This document shows positions 5,717 through 6,297 of a stretch of 6,297 bases of DNA, in pieces; position 1 is the first letter of the stretch, and every line of letters begins with the position of its first letter. The translations under genes were made by a program, and so were the position numbers. The stretch comes from Fimenecus sp045579305 (GTDB taxonomy: Bacteria > Bacillota > Clostridia > Oscillospirales > Acutalibacteraceae): the NCBI GenBank assembly GCA_045579305.1, contig JAZNLY010000119.1, positions 1 through 6,297 of the forward strand, in the 5' to 3' direction. The notes beneath the pieces were generated by a model. It was given only the letters and a program-made list of their open reading frames with translations. It was not told where the DNA came from and did no database searches.

Positions 5717-6297
5717 AAATAGGTATTTTTGGCGGAACATTCAACCCTCCACACAAAGGACACAAAAGAATGATTGACAGAATGTCAGCAGAATTGGAGC
5801 TTGATAAGGTAATTATCATTCCAAATAAGATTCCTACACATAAGCGTTGTGATGACCTTGCAGATAATCATCATAGAGTTGCTATGTGTAAAATCGCATT
5901 CAATGAACCAAAATATGAAATCAGCACAATGGAAATGGACCGAGATACTGACAGTTACACAATTTTCACAGTCAATGAATTGATGAAACAGTATCCTAAT
6001 GATGAATTGCATCTCATTATCGGTTCCGATATGTTCCTTATTTTCCATAAGTGGTACAAGCACAAGGAGTTGCTTGAAAAATGCAAAATCTGTGTTGCAT
6101 CCCGTGACAATGACGAAAATATTCAGAAGCTTCGTGCTTATGCATTTGAACAGTTGGGAATTTATATGCCTGAGCTTGATGCAAAGAGTGTACATATTTC
6201 ACTTCTTGATGCTTATGAAGTAAGTTCAAGTGAAATCAGGGAAAGAATAAAACAGGAAAAGAGCCTTTATGGTCTTGTTGCCCCTGAAATTATTGAA
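5713..6297 (+). CDS. nadD: Nicotinate-nucleotide adenylyltransferase NadD (3'-partial)
   Basis: NadD joins nicotinate mononucleotide and ATP to give deamido-NAD, the adenylyl transfer step common to de novo and salvage NAD synthesis. The frame is open from ATG 5713 to the window edge (195 codons, no stop). Motifs in order: MKIGIFGGTFNPPHKGH (1-17) with the nucleotidyltransferase H-x-G-H (His14, His17); DTDSYTIFTVNEL with the substrate-loop SYT; GSDMFLIFHKW (104-114); and SSSEIRER (171-178), the ISSTxIR-type ATP phosphate motif with Ser in place of the usual Thr. The family is about 200 residues long, so only a few C-terminal residues should be missing. GAAGG at 5701-5705, inside yhbY, is the likely RBS. 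In Firmicutes an HD-domain yqeK gene and rsfS often follow; that lies outside this window. Confidence 0.95.
   Translation, partial: MKIGIFGGTFNPPHKGHKRMIDRMSAELELDKVIIIPNKIPTHKRCDDLADNHHRVAMCKIAFNEPKYEISTMEMDRDTDSYTIFTVNELMKQYPNDELHLIIGSDMFLIFHKWYKHKELLEKCKICVASRDNDENIQKLRAYAFEQLGIYMPELDAKSVHISLLDAYEVSSSEIRERIKQEKSLYGLVAPEIIE

Noticed and set aside
5785..6229. Antisense and shifted open frames in the nadD region
   Set aside because: The + strand frame from 5713 encodes intact NadD motifs to the edge of the window, so these are shadows.

Overview
The window is an ordinary stretch of bacterial housekeeping chromosome. It carries five genes, all on the + strand and closely packed: smc (5' end outside the window), ftsY, rdgB, yhbY and nadD (3' end outside the window). 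The AT-rich coding sequence, purine-rich Shine-Dalgarno sites, FtsY with almost nothing before its NG core, the smc-ftsY pairing and the yhbY-nadD pairing all suggest a low- to mid-GC Firmicute. A clostridial gut anaerobe of the Ruminococcus/Oscillospiraceae type fits best. The genus-level placement is inference from general resemblance, not a database result.

Layout: positions 1-3428 hold nearly all of the chromosome-condensation ATPase Smc, missing only the first few dozen residues with Walker A. Positions 3429-3552 are a 124-nt gap containing an imperfect long palindrome. Positions 3553-4749 are ftsY, the signal recognition particle receptor. It has a canonical NG GTPase core but an unusual acidic C-terminal tail of about 95 residues that ends in a basic/aromatic motif. 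rdgB (4724-5311) starts at a TTG inside the end of ftsY. Positions 5312-5413 are a 102-nt gap holding a second copy of the palindrome. yhbY (5414-5716) overlaps nadD (from 5713) by an ATGA, and nadD runs off the right edge after 195 codons. No gene-free stretch exceeds 300 bases. I see no RNA gene, CRISPR array, transposase or convincing promoter or terminator.

Functionally the genes cover chromosome organisation (Smc), membrane targeting of nascent proteins (FtsY), clean-up of non-canonical nucleotides (RdgB), 50S ribosome assembly (YhbY) and NAD synthesis (NadD). They look like two conserved Firmicute clusters (smc-ftsY and yhbY-nadD) joined through rdgB and probably transcribed together. 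They do not form one pathway. I found no previously undescribed multi-gene system. The points most worth a second look are the FtsY tail, which resembles an A domain moved to the other end of the protein, and the paired intergenic palindromes with matching internal geometry and identical distance to the next start codon.
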